The notes under the pieces are model-generated. The model did not search any database. It saw only the letters and a list, made by a program, of their open reading frames with translations, and was not told the origin of the DNA. Positions 20,423 through 29,981 of a stretch of 64,000 bases of DNA are shown piece after piece. The position numbers were made by a program, and so were the translations under genes. The DNA comes from Mesobacillus jeotgali (lineage in GTDB: Bacteria; Bacillota; Bacilli; Bacillales; Cytobacillaceae), in contig NZ_CP134494.1 of NCBI RefSeq assembly GCF_031759225.1, positions 166,001 to 230,000 on the forward strand, read 5' to 3'. Position 1 is the first letter of the stretch. The number at the start of each line of letters is the position of its first letter.

Positions 20423-21076
20423 ATGAAATGTCCCGAACAAGTTATCGACTATATGCATGAATATTTAGATGAAGAAATCTCCGAAGAACATGAAAAGATT
20501 TTAAGGGAGCACCTGCAGAGCTGTACCGATTGCCAGGAATACTTCAGGGAGCTGAACAAGGCAATCGCGCTTGTACAGAGCACCTCTCACATCCAGGCAC
20601 CAGTTGATTTTACATCAAAGGTAATGGCTGGCTTGCCGAAGGAAAAGAAGAAGACAGAAATCCAGCGATGGTTCCGGAGCCATCCATTGTTAACAGCTGC
20701 CTCGCTGTTCTTGGCGTTGATGACTGCCAGCATCTTTTCAACCTGGAATGAAGAACACCAGTTTTCAGTATCGAAGCAGCCAAATCTGATTGTTGAAAAT
20801 GATACAGTCATCGTACCTGAAGGGGAAGTCGTCAAGGGAGATGTCGTAGTCAGGAATGGCAAGGTGAAAATTGAAGGCGAGGTCCAGGGTAATGTCACAG
20901 TGATCAACGGCGAATTGATCAACGGTGAGAACTACATGGCATCTGCCGGCAATGTCACCGGCGAAATAACAGAGGTCAATGAAGTGTTCGAGTGGATCTG
21001 GTACCATATTAAGAAGACAGCTAAAAACACGGCAGATCTTTTTGAGAACGACGAAAAGGAACAGTCATTCCAATAG
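20423..21076 (+). CDS. rsiW: Anti-sigma-W factor RsiW
   Basis: 217 residues. The N-terminal zinc-binding anti-sigma domain has His and Cys in REHLQSCTDCQEYF (residues about 28-41). One membrane segment lies near residues 91-108 (LLTAASLFLALMTASIF). The extracytoplasmic part has short beta repeats (GDVVVRNGKVKIEGEV...). It holds SigW at the membrane until cleaved by PrsW and RasP. GGTGAGGTG precedes the ATG; a terminator overlaps its end. Co-transcribed with sigW. Confidence 0.93.
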   Translation: MKCPEQVIDYMHEYLDEEISEEHEKILREHLQSCTDCQEYFRELNKAIALVQSTSHIQAPVDFTSKVMAGLPKEKKKTEIQRWFRSHPLLTAASLFLALMTASIFSTWNEEHQFSVSKQPNLIVENDTVIVPEGEVVKGDVVVRNGKVKIEGEVQGNVTVINGELINGENYMASAGNVTGEITEVNEVFEWIWYHIKKTAKNTADLFENDEKEQSFQ

Positions 21077-21091
21077 GAATGGCTGTTTTTT
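21061..21091 (+). terminator. Terminator after sigW-rsiW
   Basis: ACAGTCATTCC pairs with GGAATGGCTGT around AATA (one wobble), followed by a T-run; overlaps the rsiW stop. Confidence 0.85.
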
Positions 21092-21170
21092 AGGGCCCAT
21101 TTCTGTATGGATTGGATGAGGATCGACTGACAAGGACACTGCAATTGACATCATTATTAATTTGAACAAA

Positions 21171-21184
21171 GCTTATGGTATAAT
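21171..21184 (+). promoter_or_regulatory. Extended -10 promoter upstream of cdaA
   Basis: TATGGTATAAT is an extended -10 (TGNTATAAT) with a poor -35. It would leave a leader of about 215 nt before cdaA, which includes a small GGCGATTTCGCC hairpin. I recognise no known riboswitch in that leader. Confidence 0.5.
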
Positions 21185-21404
21185 AAAAAAGTTACATTTG
21201 TTTATAGCTGAAGTGGATTTGTTTTCAAAAGGCGATTTCGCCCATTATGAATGATATATCACATTTCGAAAGGCTTCGGAGCACCTTGTTTTGCTGCTTC
21301 TAAACTGGCAACCCTGAAGCCGATTTTACTTTTAACAATAAAGACCTTGAGGCGAGTTCTGAAACTGCCTGAAGGAGCCTTACTAAACTACTGGAGGAAG
21401 TGCA

Positions 21405-22232
21405 ATGTCGTTTGCGGATTTCGATTTTTTAGAATATCTAGCTAATATTGTTGACATTCTCCTGGTTTGGTTCGTCATTTACAAGCTGATTGCCATTATT
21501 CGAGGTACGAAAGCTGTCCAGCTTTTAAAAGGGATTTTTGTCATCCTGATTGTAAAGTTTATCAGTGATTACCTCGGGTTGAATACGCTCAGCTGGATGA
21601 TGGAACAAGTACTAACCTGGGGATTCCTGGCCATTATCATCATCTTCCAGCCTGAATTGCGGCGGGCACTTGAACAGCTCGGCAGAGGGCGGCTTTTTTC
21701 CAGATCAGGTCTGCAGGAAGAGGAAGACGAAGAGAAGATGGTGGAGGCCATTATCAAGGCCACCGATTATATGGCTAAGCGCCGGATCGGGGCATTGATC
21801 TCAATTGAAAGAGAAACAGGAATGAGTGATTACATAGAAACAGGCATCCAGCTTCAATCAAGAATCTCTTCTGAACTGTTGATCAATCTTTTTATACCGA
21901 ATACGCCGCTTCATGATGGAGCTGTAGTGATACAGAAGAACATCGTTGCCGCAGCGGCTTGTTATTTGCCGCTATCGGAAAGTCCGTTCATTTCGAAGGA
22001 ACTCGGTACCAGGCATAGGGCTGCACTCGGTATCAGTGAAGTAACCGACAGTATTACGATTGTCGTTTCTGAAGAAACCGGGAATGTTTCAGTCACAAGG
22101 AATGGCGAACTTTACAGGGACTTGAGCGGGGAAACGCTAAGGGAACTGCTGACAGCCGAGCTGGTTTCGCCATCAAGAATCAAGCAGGCTGCTTCTACCC
22201 GCTGGAATTGGAGGGGGAAGAAAAATGGATAA
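21405..22232 (+). CDS. cdaA: Diadenylate cyclase CdaA
   Basis: 275 residues. Three N-terminal membrane helices (about residues 12-30, 38-56 and 68-82) precede the DAC domain, whose catalytic motifs are DGA (171-173) and RHR (203-205). It makes cyclic di-AMP from two ATP. GGAGGAAG precedes the ATG. It heads the conserved cdaA-cdaR-glmM operon and overlaps cdaR by 8 bp; GlmM and CdaR are known partners that modulate CdaA. Confidence 0.95.
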   Translation: MSFADFDFLEYLANIVDILLVWFVIYKLIAIIRGTKAVQLLKGIFVILIVKFISDYLGLNTLSWMMEQVLTWGFLAIIIIFQPELRRALEQLGRGRLFSRSGLQEEEDEEKMVEAIIKATDYMAKRRIGALISIERETGMSDYIETGIQLQSRISSELLINLFIPNTPLHDGAVVIQKNIVAAAACYLPLSESPFISKELGTRHRAALGISEVTDSITIVVSEETGNVSVTRNGELYRDLSGETLRELLTAELVSPSRIKQAASTRWNWRGKKNG

Positions 22233-23457
22233 ATGGATGGATAATCCTTGGTTCATAAAAGTTGTTGCCTTGGTTCTTGCTGTTCTGCTCTTTGGGTCTG
22301 TACCTAAGAACGAGCCAGGTAAGCCTGGTGATGTGAATGTGCCTTCAGATGAAAAGGTAGAAACGATTGAAGACGTACCAGTAAAAAGGATTTATGATAC
22401 CGACACCTTAGTCGTATCGGGTGTTCCTGAAACGGTTACCGTCACGCTGCAAGGACCGAAGAATCTTGTTCAGCAGGCGAAAACTCTACGGAACTTCGAA
22501 GTGTTCGTTGATTTGACAGATGCCGAAATCGGCAAACAGCGAGTCCCAATTACGATTAAAGATGTCTCAGATCGGCTGACCGTTACCATCGAGCCTGGGT
22601 ATGCAAATGTATCCATCCAGGAAAAGGTTACGAAGGAATTCAGCGTTGAGGCAGAATTCAACGGAAGTATAGTTGAAGAAGGCTATATTGCCGAGAAACC
22701 AGCTGTTAAGCCTAATAAAGTCCAAATCACAGGTGCAAAAGATGTTATCGACAGAATCACCTATGTGAAAGCTACTGTGAACTCAGCAGGCAAAATTTCG
22801 GAGACGATCACACGAGAGGCGAGTGTCCTTGCCCTTGATAAGGATATGAATAAGTTGGAAGTCATCGTCGAACCAGGGGTAGTAGATGTAACCATCCCGG
22901 TGAAAAGCTCGAGTAAAAAGGTACCGATTGATATTGTCCGTAAGGGGACTCCTCCAAGCGGAGTAACAATCGATTCAATAACGTTAGAAACGAAGGAAGC
23001 TGAGATTATCGCTGACCCAGACGTACTTGAGAAATTCAATAATGTCAGGGTCGAGGTGGATGTCAGTAAGATCGAGGAGGACACGGAACTCACCCTCCCG
23101 GTCATTATCGGGGAAGGAATTGTTCGGGTTTCCCCCGAAACGGTTAAAGTGGGTGTAAAAGTCACTAAGGCTTCGGAGAAAAGTATATCCAATGTCCCCA
23201 TTGAAATTGATGGGAAAGATGACGGCTATGAAGTCGATTTCCTGGATCCTGCTAACGGCCAGGCGAATTTGACCATTACAGGGCCAAGTGATATTGTTTC
23301 GGCCCTGTCATCCGATGATTTTAGAATTCTGATCGATGTTTCGGAACTGGATGAGGGAAACCATGAAGTCAACTTGATAGTGACAGCACCACAAAATATA
23401 ACCTGGAAATTGGCTGAAGAAAAAGCCAGTATATCGATTTTGAAAAAAGATGCGTAA
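22225..23457 (+). CDS. cdaR: CdaA regulatory protein CdaR (YbbR-domain)
   Basis: 410 residues. One N-terminal membrane anchor (about 9-24, VVALVLAVLLFGSV) is followed by four extracytoplasmic YbbR-type repeats; the strand pattern (VTLQGPK..., VQITGAKDVI..., ANLTITGPSDIV) recurs. CdaR binds CdaA from outside the membrane and modulates c-di-AMP production. The start codon lies inside the end of cdaA, so translation is coupled. glmM follows directly. Confidence 0.93.
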   Translation: MDKWMDNPWFIKVVALVLAVLLFGSVPKNEPGKPGDVNVPSDEKVETIEDVPVKRIYDTDTLVVSGVPETVTVTLQGPKNLVQQAKTLRNFEVFVDLTDAEIGKQRVPITIKDVSDRLTVTIEPGYANVSIQEKVTKEFSVEAEFNGSIVEEGYIAEKPAVKPNKVQITGAKDVIDRITYVKATVNSAGKISETITREASVLALDKDMNKLEVIVEPGVVDVTIPVKSSSKKVPIDIVRKGTPPSGVTIDSITLETKEAEIIADPDVLEKFNNVRVEVDVSKIEEDTELTLPVIIGEGIVRVSPETVKVGVKVTKASEKSISNVPIEIDGKDDGYEVDFLDPANGQANLTITGPSDIVSALSSDDFRILIDVSELDEGNHEVNLIVTAPQNITWKLAEEKASISILKKDA

Positions 23458-23493
23458 TTGACTGCAATTTTCATACAAGGAGAGATTTTAAGA

Positions 23494-24843
23494 ATGGGTA
23501 AATATTTCGGAACAGACGGAGTACGCGGTGTTGCGAACAGCGAATTAACGCCAGAATTGGCTTTCAAGCTTGGCCGCTTTGGAGGCTATGTCCTCACTAA
23601 GGAGCATGATCGTCCTAAGGTATTGATCGGAAGGGACACTCGTATTTCTGGACATATGCTTGAAGGAGCACTGGTTGCCGGCCTATTATCAATCGGAGCG
23701 GAAGTTATGAGGCTCGGCGTCATCTCGACACCAGGTGTTGCCTATTTGACGAAGGCTCTTGGCGCACAGGCTGGCGTCATGATCTCAGCTTCCCACAATC
23801 CAGTTGCAGATAACGGCATCAAATTCTTTGGACCCGACGGATATAAGCTATCTGATGATCAAGAAAATGAAATCGAGCAATTGATGGATATGGACACAGA
23901 CGAGCTTCCTCGTCCAGTAGGCGCTAACCTTGGACAGGTAAATGATTACTTTGAAGGCGGCCAAAAGTACCTTCAATACCTTAAGCAATCAGTTGATGAA
24001 GAGTTTACCGGTCTGCACATCGCTCTTGACTGTGCACACGGAGCAACGTCATCATTGGCTACGCATTTGTTTGCTGACCTTGATGCTGACACTTCCACAA
24101 TGGGCGCATCGCCAAACGGCTTGAATATTAATGATGGTGTCGGCTCGACACATCCGGAAGCACTTGCTGAATTCGTAAAGGAAAAGGGAGCGGATCTAGG
24201 CCTTGCTTTTGACGGAGATGGCGACCGCCTGATTGCGATTGATGAAAAAGGAAACATCGTTGATGGCGACCAGATCATGTATATCTGCGGAAAATTCATG
24301 AAAGAACGCGGCCAGTTAAAACAGGGTACAGTCGTTTCAACTGTAATGAGCAACCTTGGCTTTTACAAAGGCCTTGAGGAGAACGGTGTGCAAAGCGTCC
24401 AAACGGCTGTTGGCGACCGTTATGTAGTAGAAGAAATGAAGAAAAATGGCTATAATCTCGGTGGCGAGCAGTCTGGCCATATCATCTTCCTGGACTACAA
24501 CACAACAGGTGACGGCCTGCTGACAGGCCTGCAGCTTGCCAACATCATGAAAGCAACAAACAAGCCGCTTTCTGAACTGGCAGCGGAAATGAAAAAATAT
24601 CCGCAGGTTCTTGTTAACATCCGTGTAACGGATAAGTACCACGTAACAGATAACGAGAAGGTAAAAGCAGTAATTGAAGAGGTAGAAGCGGAAATGAACG
24701 GCAATGGCCGCATCCTTGTCCGTCCTTCCGGAACAGAGCCATTGGTACGTGTCATGGCAGAAGCAGCAACAGCAGAGCTATGCCAGGAATATGTAAACCG
24801 TATCGCAGCGGTCGTTCAAGAGGAAATGGGTTTAAAAGAATAG
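23494..24843 (+). CDS. glmM: Phosphoglucosamine mutase GlmM
   Basis: 449 residues starting [15 protein letters not shown]. The active-site phosphoserine is Ser100 in MISASHNP. The metal loop DGDGDR lies near residue 240 and the phosphate-binding RPSGTEP near 410. It converts glucosamine-6-phosphate to glucosamine-1-phosphate for UDP-GlcNAc. AAGGAGAGA lies 8-10 nt before ATG 23494; the frame opens at 23458 but without a site. GlmM also binds and inhibits CdaA in several Firmicutes, which fits this operon. Confidence 0.95.
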   Translation: MGKYFGTDGVRGVANSELTPELAFKLGRFGGYVLTKEHDRPKVLIGRDTRISGHMLEGALVAGLLSIGAEVMRLGVISTPGVAYLTKALGAQAGVMISASHNPVADNGIKFFGPDGYKLSDDQENEIEQLMDMDTDELPRPVGANLGQVNDYFEGGQKYLQYLKQSVDEEFTGLHIALDCAHGATSSLATHLFADLDADTSTMGASPNGLNINDGVGSTHPEALAEFVKEKGADLGLAFDGDGDRLIAIDEKGNIVDGDQIMYICGKFMKERGQLKQGTVVSTVMSNLGFYKGLEENGVQSVQTAVGDRYVVEEMKKNGYNLGGEQSGHIIFLDYNTTGDGLLTGLQLANIMKATNKPLSELAAEMKKYPQVLVNIRVTDKYHVTDNEKVKAVIEEVEAEMNGNGRILVRPSGTEPLVRVMAEAATAELCQEYVNRIAAVVQEEMGLKE

Positions 24844-24854
24844 AAATCAATCAT

Positions 24855-24895
24855 ATGCATAAGGGCTTCAAGCACAAAGAAGAGCCCTTATGCAT
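24855..24895 (+). terminator. Terminator after glmM
   Basis: ATGCATAAGGGCTTC pairs with GAAGAGCCCTTATGCAT with a small bulge, followed by A/T-rich sequence. It separates the cda-glmM operon from the glmS leader. Confidence 0.8.
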
Positions 24896-24971
24896 ATTTA
24901 TTTATGAAGGGAGTTTTTAGCTGTCCTGTAAAGGGTATCTGTACGGGAAGGGTGTTTCCCTTTAATTTCTA

Positions 24972-25000
24972 TTGACGGATGGATAACTATCATGTATGAT
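24972..25000 (+). promoter_or_regulatory. glmS promoter
   Basis: TTGACG, a 17-bp spacer, TATGAT. Transcription would start near 25007, about 80 nt before the ribozyme cleavage site. Confidence 0.75.
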
Positions 25001-25077
25001 AATCCTGTTTTTGTAAAAGGCTGATTTTTGCCTTGAAAAACAATTTATCGAAAGGTGGGCAGAGGTAGATCAATGGA

Positions 25078-25262
25078 AAACTAAAGCGCCAGGACTAATC
25101 CTTGACCGGAATTTGGGTTAGTTGACGAGGTGGAGGTTTATCGAAGTTTCGGCGGATGCCTCCCGGCTGAAAGCACAGCCGCGAATTCCATCTTCAAAAC
25201 ATTAGGGCAACTTAATGCACAAAAAGATGGGGATGCTAAAACTAAAGAGGATTGGATTCACG
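25078..25262 (+). ncRNA. glmS ribozyme (glucosamine-6-phosphate riboswitch)
   Basis: The conserved core is clear: AGCGCCAGGACTAA at the cleavage site (between A25085 and G25086), GACGAGGTGGAGGTTTATCG at 25122-25141, then TTCGGCGGATGCCTCCCGGC and CACAGCCG. The 3' pairing region extends to about 25260. It self-cleaves when GlcN6P binds, and the shortened glmS mRNA is degraded, so GlmS output falls when product accumulates. It lies 95 bp before glmS. Confidence 0.95.
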
Positions 25263-25294
25263 AAGTCTGACCTCAAACCAATTATATGAGATAA

Positions 25295-25333
25295 GGGGGC
25301 AAGCTGCCCCTATATAAGAGGCTTCTTGCCCCC
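25295..25333 (+). promoter_or_regulatory. Strong hairpin between ribozyme and glmS start
   Basis: GGGGGCAAG pairs perfectly with CTTGCCCCC (loop about 21 nt, with a short inner CCCCT/AGAGG-like stem). No T-run follows, and AGGAGG of glmS begins 9 nt later. It is unlikely to be a terminator; it may protect the processed mRNA or shape translation initiation. Confidence 0.55.
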
Positions 25334-25357
25334 TGTCGTACAGGAGGAAAAGAAGTT

Positions 25358-27160
25358 ATGTGTGGAATCGTTGGATATATCGGAAATTATGACTCGAAAG
25401 AGATTTTATTAAAAGGCCTTGAAAAGCTTGAATATAGAGGATATGACTCTGCAGGGATCGCAGTCATGAACGAAAAGGGAGTTCACGTTTTTAAGGAAAA
25501 AGGACGCATTGCGGACCTTCGCAACGCAGTGGACAATGATGTAATGGCGAACGCTGGAATTGGCCATACTCGTTGGGCGACTCACGGTCCTCCAAGCAAG
25601 GTGAACGCTCACCCTCATCAAAGCTCAACTGGCAGACTGACTCTTGTCCACAATGGTGTCATCGAGAACTACGATCTATTGAAGCGCGAGTATTTGCAGA
25701 ATGTCGAATTGAAAAGTGAAACAGACACTGAAATTATCGTCCAGTTAATCGAACTGTTCGTAAAAGAAGGTCTGAGCTTAGAGGATGCGTTCCGTAAGAC
25801 GCTGACACTTTTACATGGTTCATATGCACTTGCTCTTATAGATGAGCAAAACGAAGACACGATTTTTGTGGCGAAAAACAAGAGCCCGCTTCTTGTCGGC
25901 CTTGGCGATGGCTTCAACGTTGTTGCCAGTGACGCAATGGCAATGATCCAGGTTACAAACCAATATGTTGAACTGATGGACAAGGAAATGGTCATTGTCA
26001 CGAAAGATGAAGTGACAATCAAGAACCTTGAAGGAGAAGTGATTTCTCGCGCTCCTTACACTGCAGAGCTTGATGCAAGCGACATTGAAAAGGGAACATA
26101 CCCTCACTATATGCTCAAGGAAATCGACGAGCAGCCGCTTGTGATGCGTAAAATCATCCAGAACTACCAGGATGGCGAAGGCGCACTTGAAATCGACTCT
26201 GACATCGTGAAGGCTATGAAGGATGCAGACCGCATCTACATCATCGCTGCGGGTACTTCATACCATGCTGGTCTTGTCGGCAAGCAGTTCATCGAAAAAT
26301 TGGCGAAGATTCCTGTTGAAGTTCATATCTCAAGTGAGTTTGGCTACAATATGCCGCTTCTATCAGAAAAGCCATTGTTCATCTTCATTTCACAGAGCGG
26401 AGAAACTGCGGATAGCCGCCAGGTTCTTGTTCAGGTGAAGGAGATGGGCTACAAAGCATTGACGATCACAAACGTTCCTGGTTCAACGCTTTCCCGTGAA
26501 GCAGACTACACGCTTCTACTTCACGCTGGTCCTGAAATCGCGGTTGCTTCAACAAAAGCATACACAGCACAGCTTGCTGTCCTAGCTATTTTGGCAGAAG
26601 TAACAGCTCGCGGAATCGGCCATGAAGTTGATTTTGATCTTGTGCAGGAATTAGGAATCGTAGCGACAGCAATGGAAGCTCTTTGCGACGATAAAGAAGA
26701 ATTCGAAAGCATCGCACGCGAATACCTGACTGTGACAAGAAACGCATTCTTCATCGGACGCGGAATCGACTTCTACGTAGGACTAGAAGGCGCGTTGAAG
26801 CTAAAGGAAATCTCGTACATTCAGGCTGAAGGCTTTGCAGGAGGCGAACTGAAACACGGAACAATCGCCTTGATCGAAGAAGGCACACCTGTCATTGCCC
26901 TTGCTACACAAGAATTCGTTAATCTGAGCATCCGTGGAAACGTCAAAGAAGTCGTAGCCCGCGGAGCTAACCCGTGCATCATCTCCATGAGTGGACTGGA
27001 AACAGACGAAGACCGCTTCGTCATTCCAGAAGTGCACAGCCTATTAACACCTCTTATCTCAGTAATCCCGCTGCAGTTGATCTCATACTACGCAGCGCTG
27101 CACCGCGACTGTGACGTCGATAAGCCACGTAACTTGGCTAAATCGGTAACGGTTGAATAA
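25358..27160 (+). CDS. glmS: Glutamine-fructose-6-phosphate aminotransferase GlmS
   Basis: 600 residues, full length. After Met removal the N-terminal nucleophile is Cys (MCGIVGYIG). The glutaminase domain covers about 1-240 ([19 protein letters not shown]). Two SIS isomerase domains follow (AAGTSYHAG near 293, SQSGETADS near 345, KLKEISYI near 480). The C-terminus ends LAKSVTVE, the conserved stretch recognised by TnsD-type proteins. It makes GlcN6P from fructose-6-phosphate and glutamine. AGGAGG precedes the ATG. Its own terminator was displaced by the transposon (see 48508). Confidence 0.97.
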   Translation: MCGIVGYIGNYDSKEILLKGLEKLEYRGYDSAGIAVMNEKGVHVFKEKGRIADLRNAVDNDVMANAGIGHTRWATHGPPSKVNAHPHQSSTGRLTLVHNGVIENYDLLKREYLQNVELKSETDTEIIVQLIELFVKEGLSLEDAFRKTLTLLHGSYALALIDEQNEDTIFVAKNKSPLLVGLGDGFNVVASDAMAMIQVTNQYVELMDKEMVIVTKDEVTIKNLEGEVISRAPYTAELDASDIEKGTYPHYMLKEIDEQPLVMRKIIQNYQDGEGALEIDSDIVKAMKDADRIYIIAAGTSYHAGLVGKQFIEKLAKIPVEVHISSEFGYNMPLLSEKPLFIFISQSGETADSRQVLVQVKEMGYKALTITNVPGSTLSREADYTLLLHAGPEIAVASTKAYTAQLAVLAILAEVTARGIGHEVDFDLVQELGIVATAMEALCDDKEEFESIAREYLTVTRNAFFIGRGIDFYVGLEGALKLKEISYIQAEGFAGGELKHGTIALIEEGTPVIALATQEFVNLSIRGNVKEVVARGANPCIISMSGLETDEDRFVIPEVHSLLTPLISVIPLQLISYYAALHRDCDVDKPRNLAKSVTVE

Positions 27161-27182
27161 TATAAAGAGTTTAGATTGGAAC

Positions 27183-27187
27183 CCAGT
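27183..27187. repeat. Target-site duplication, glmS side (CCAGT)
   Basis: CCAGT, identical to 48508-48512. Its central base (27185) is 25 bp past the last base of glmS, the position used by Tn7 in Escherichia coli. Confidence 0.92.
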
Positions 27188-27196
27188 TGTTTACGA

Positions 27197-27276
27197 ACAA
27201 CTAAGTTATGACCTATACAACTTATTAGTGATGTGAACAATACAGTAGTGATTCATACAACTCAATAGAGATTAAA
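27197..27276. repeat. Right-end TnsB binding sites (four tandem 20-bp repeats)
   Basis: Copies at 27197-27216, 27217-27236, 27237-27256 and 27257-27276. Common pattern: ACAACT, two to four variable bases, then TAGTGAT-like. They abut without spacing, like the overlapping sites of Tn7R. The 9 bp outside them (27188-27196) form the terminus. Confidence 0.88.
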
Positions 27277-27306
27277 AAACCTGATGAATTAGTTCGTCAG
27301 GTTTTT
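27275..27306. terminator. Bidirectional terminator inside the right end
   Basis: AAAAACCTGATGAA pairs with TTCGTCAGGTTTTT (one wobble in the stem, 4-nt loop). It serves the minus-strand gene at 27310 and can also stop glmS transcripts. Confidence 0.85.
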
Positions 27307-27309
27307 CTA

Positions 27310-27600
27310 TTAGAACTCCGGATCTTTCCAACCTCCTGGGCTAATTGCTGCCTTATCAGCTCTTTTTCCAAAGCCCCTAGAACCTCTAATGCCTCTAGCA
27401 CCTCTAATGGGGTACGCTTTAAAAGTTTTTAAACCCACTCTATCTTCTCTATAAAATTCACCTACAACATTTCCTGTGTCAGCTGCAAAAATTCTCTTAT
27501 CATCTATATATCCAACATGATTACCATCTTCATCATATACTTGGTCATCAATAACCTTTCCGCAAAAACGTCCACTTAGTGCCCAAATTGGAAAATCCAT
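27310..27600 (-). CDS. Small protein resembling 4-fold beta flower proteins
   Basis: 96 residues. The N-terminal 60 residues consist of short strand repeats of the form V-x-D-x-x-V-x-D-x-x-G-x-x-V-G-Y-I, seen in VYDEDGNHVGYIDDKRIF and then ADTGNVVGEFY. This resembles the small beta-flower family in databases, whose function I do not know. The C-terminal third is Gly/Arg-rich and ends GGWKDPEF. It has no signal peptide. First cargo gene inside the right end, minus strand, with an AAGGGAGCG site upstream of the ATG. Confidence 0.5.
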   Translation of the reverse strand: MDFPIWALSGRFCGKVIDDQVYDEDGNHVGYIDDKRIFAADTGNVVGEFYREDRVGLKTFKAYPIRGARGIRGSRGFGKRADKAAISPGGWKDPEF

Positions 27601-27837
27601 TAAATATTCGCTCCCTTCTATTTTATGTATTAATTCTATATTAGAAATTTTACTCCTTCTTTATAATCTTAACCCGTCATTAAAAGATAAAAATGGGCGC
27701 ACATCTAACTGTAAATAAATATATACATTTATGAAATTATTTTAAAAAAAATAAGCAAATTATAATTCGCTCTAGTAAAATAATAACTGTAAGTGATATG
27801 GAAATTTTCATAATTTCATGAAATGGGTGAGACAAAT

Positions 27838-29286
27838 ATGAGCTTAACCACATTAGAACAACTTCAAAAATATACAACGGATGCAAGTCCAAGTTGGAAT
27901 GGCTATAATCATCAAGGAAAAGTTGGTATATTTGTTGTTTTAAAAATGATTAATGAATTAAATCTGGATTATGATTCATGCGGTCCATATAAGCTAGAAC
28001 TTGAATGGTTGGAGGATTTCTCAATTTTACAAAATGACAAATATATTGCTTTACATCAAGTTAAAACCTATAAAGAATCAATGCCAAGTAAATATAAAGA
28101 TGCAATTTGGCTTTTATTGGCTAAGTCCCTTGATATTCCTCAAGTAAAGAATACATATTTACACACTACCGTTCCTTTAAGTAAAACAGAAAGTCTCCAT
28201 CAAAATTTATTAACATATAAAATGACTGAAAAAAATGAACCAGAAGAAGAAATACAAGTTGAGAAAAAAACCAAATTAAAGATCTACTGGACTCCTAAAG
28301 AATGTCATGATTATGTGAAAAGGTCTGGACGATATGATGAGGTCTTTGGTAAATTTGCAATCTATACTTATGAAGAGGATTATCAATACTGTAGTATGGA
28401 GGACATTGAGCCGAAGATTAAGACTCAGTTAGGGAAAATTTATAAAGGATTTAAGACGGAACAACACCTAAATCGAACATATCTTCATTTACTTGGTTTG
28501 CTGGATAGAAATATTCGGGAAAGGCATCGAGATATACAAATTGGTAAAAAAGAACAAAAAGCATCTGTTTCTTTCCAGGAGATTTTTGAGGTGATTCATA
28601 GAAACTATGAGCTGCCTAGTAGGGAGTTTTGTATTTATAAGCTTCGACATGAATTCAATTTAATAACCAATCAATTTATAGAAGATTTGGACGATGAGAC
28701 TGAATATTCCCCCAATAAAGATAATCTGCATAGTTTGATAAATGCTGTTCTGGAATTAGATGATGAAAGCTTTCTTAAATTTTGTATGAAAATAACTCCT
28801 CACCATCCTATAAATGAGGACGATCCAGAAACTTTACTTGAAGCACTAAGATATTATATCCCAGAAACTCATATGAAAGAGGGATATTTAGAGATTTTGA
28901 TACAAATTCAAAATAAAATAGATTCTGTTAAGCATATGTTTTTAAAAAAAGGAGATGATTTAAAAAATATTTCATACCTGCCCACAACTATTATTGAATC
29001 AAACAAAAAGGCTACTGTCGGAAGGATGGTAGAAAAAATACTTCAGAATGCAAGTTTAGTCGAAGAATCACTGCATGAAGTTGATGTAATGATTACCAAA
29101 AGTATAAATCTCCCAATGCTGAAGCCCGAAAAATTTAATTTGGATATCCCAGAAGTAGAAGAACAGTTTAATGAAGCTTTTCACAAAAGTGAGACTCGAG
29201 AAAAAGATTACCACGATCGAATAGTTAAAATAAAAAAAATAAGAATGATTGATTTAACAAGGGCAAAAGAGGAGTTAAATAAATGA
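27838..29286 (+). CDS. ABC-3C system effector, PD-(D/E)XK nuclease-like
   Basis: 482 residues, first gene of a three-gene set. The N-terminal domain (about 1-100) opens with a helix SWNGYNHQGKVGIFVVLKMI, then ELEWLEDFSI and YIALHQVKTYK. The Glu/Asp and QxK pattern is that of restriction-endonuclease-fold proteins such as the DUF4297 group. The rest is helical and likely the C-terminal docking domain of ABC-three-component systems. GGGTGAG lies 7 nt before ATG 27838; ATG 27823 has no site. It overlaps the next gene by 4 bp. These systems are predicted anti-phage defences; the nuclease reading is mine from the motif. Confidence 0.6.
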   Translation: MSLTTLEQLQKYTTDASPSWNGYNHQGKVGIFVVLKMINELNLDYDSCGPYKLELEWLEDFSILQNDKYIALHQVKTYKESMPSKYKDAIWLLLAKSLDIPQVKNTYLHTTVPLSKTESLHQNLLTYKMTEKNEPEEEIQVEKKTKLKIYWTPKECHDYVKRSGRYDEVFGKFAIYTYEEDYQYCSMEDIEPKIKTQLGKIYKGFKTEQHLNRTYLHLLGLLDRNIRERHRDIQIGKKEQKASVSFQEIFEVIHRNYELPSREFCIYKLRHEFNLITNQFIEDLDDETEYSPNKDNLHSLINAVLELDDESFLKFCMKITPHHPINEDDPETLLEALRYYIPETHMKEGYLEILIQIQNKIDSVKHMFLKKGDDLKNISYLPTTIIESNKKATVGRMVEKILQNASLVEESLHEVDVMITKSINLPMLKPEKFNLDIPEVEEQFNEAFHKSETREKDYHDRIVKIKKIRMIDLTRAKEELNK

Positions 29287-29981
29287 GACAAGTAGTAAAG
29301 CGTATATTTAAGGATCAAAATTTCAAAGAGCTTACGGTGCCCTTTCTTAAAGGTGAAGAAGGCTTTTTTGCTGTTAATACACATGAGAACTTCATCAATT
29401 TTTATCTAGTGCTGTTTCTTGATAAAATTGGAGATGATTTTCTTGAAAAGTACGTTCCTGATTATTACTACGGGATTAAGAGCTTGGAAATTGGATATGA
29501 TGAGCGGATGGATAAAAACCTCTCACTTTTAATTTGTTTAAATCGAGAGACAGAATTGAGCGAATTAGAGAGAAACCGAGAAATTTTTCAAGTTGAAGAA
29601 GATCCTTACTTTTTTAAAAAATATGTATTTACTTATACTAAGAAACAAGCGAATGAACTTTCGGAGATGCTTCAAAAGCATAAGACAAAGAGTACAAAAG
29701 AAATAATTAACAATATTATAAATAATAAGGACGATTTCATTGAGTTAAAAAATCACCCTCAGAAAAACACAATATATAATCTTTGTTCTAAACTAATGAT
29801 AAAGATTCCATTCCTTATATTAGAACGAGGAGAGGAGCAGATGGAGGACTTAGAAGAGGGAATCAAAATGGAACTGAGAAAATCGGGATTATTAAAATAT
29901 ACCAGCGCTTTATTGGAATTAGAAGAGTTTGACGATATTAACAATATCCTTCAGGTTTTTGATGATGGAGGCGAAGAATAA
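29283..29981 (+). CDS. ABC-3C system middle component
   Basis: 232 residues. No enzyme motif is visible; it is a mixed alpha/beta protein with a conserved-looking EDPYFFKKYVFTYT stretch near residue 105, as in middle components of ABC-three-component systems, which bridge the ATPase and the effector. Start and stop overlap the neighbouring genes (ATGA at 29283 and TAATG at 29978-29982), so the three proteins are translationally coupled. The role is inferred from position and size rather than from a sequence I can match firmly. Confidence 0.5.
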   Translation: MRQVVKRIFKDQNFKELTVPFLKGEEGFFAVNTHENFINFYLVLFLDKIGDDFLEKYVPDYYYGIKSLEIGYDERMDKNLSLLICLNRETELSELERNREIFQVEEDPYFFKKYVFTYTKKQANELSEMLQKHKTKSTKEIINNIINNKDDFIELKNHPQKNTIYNLCSKLMIKIPFLILERGEEQMEDLEEGIKMELRKSGLLKYTSALLELEEFDDINNILQVFDDGGEE

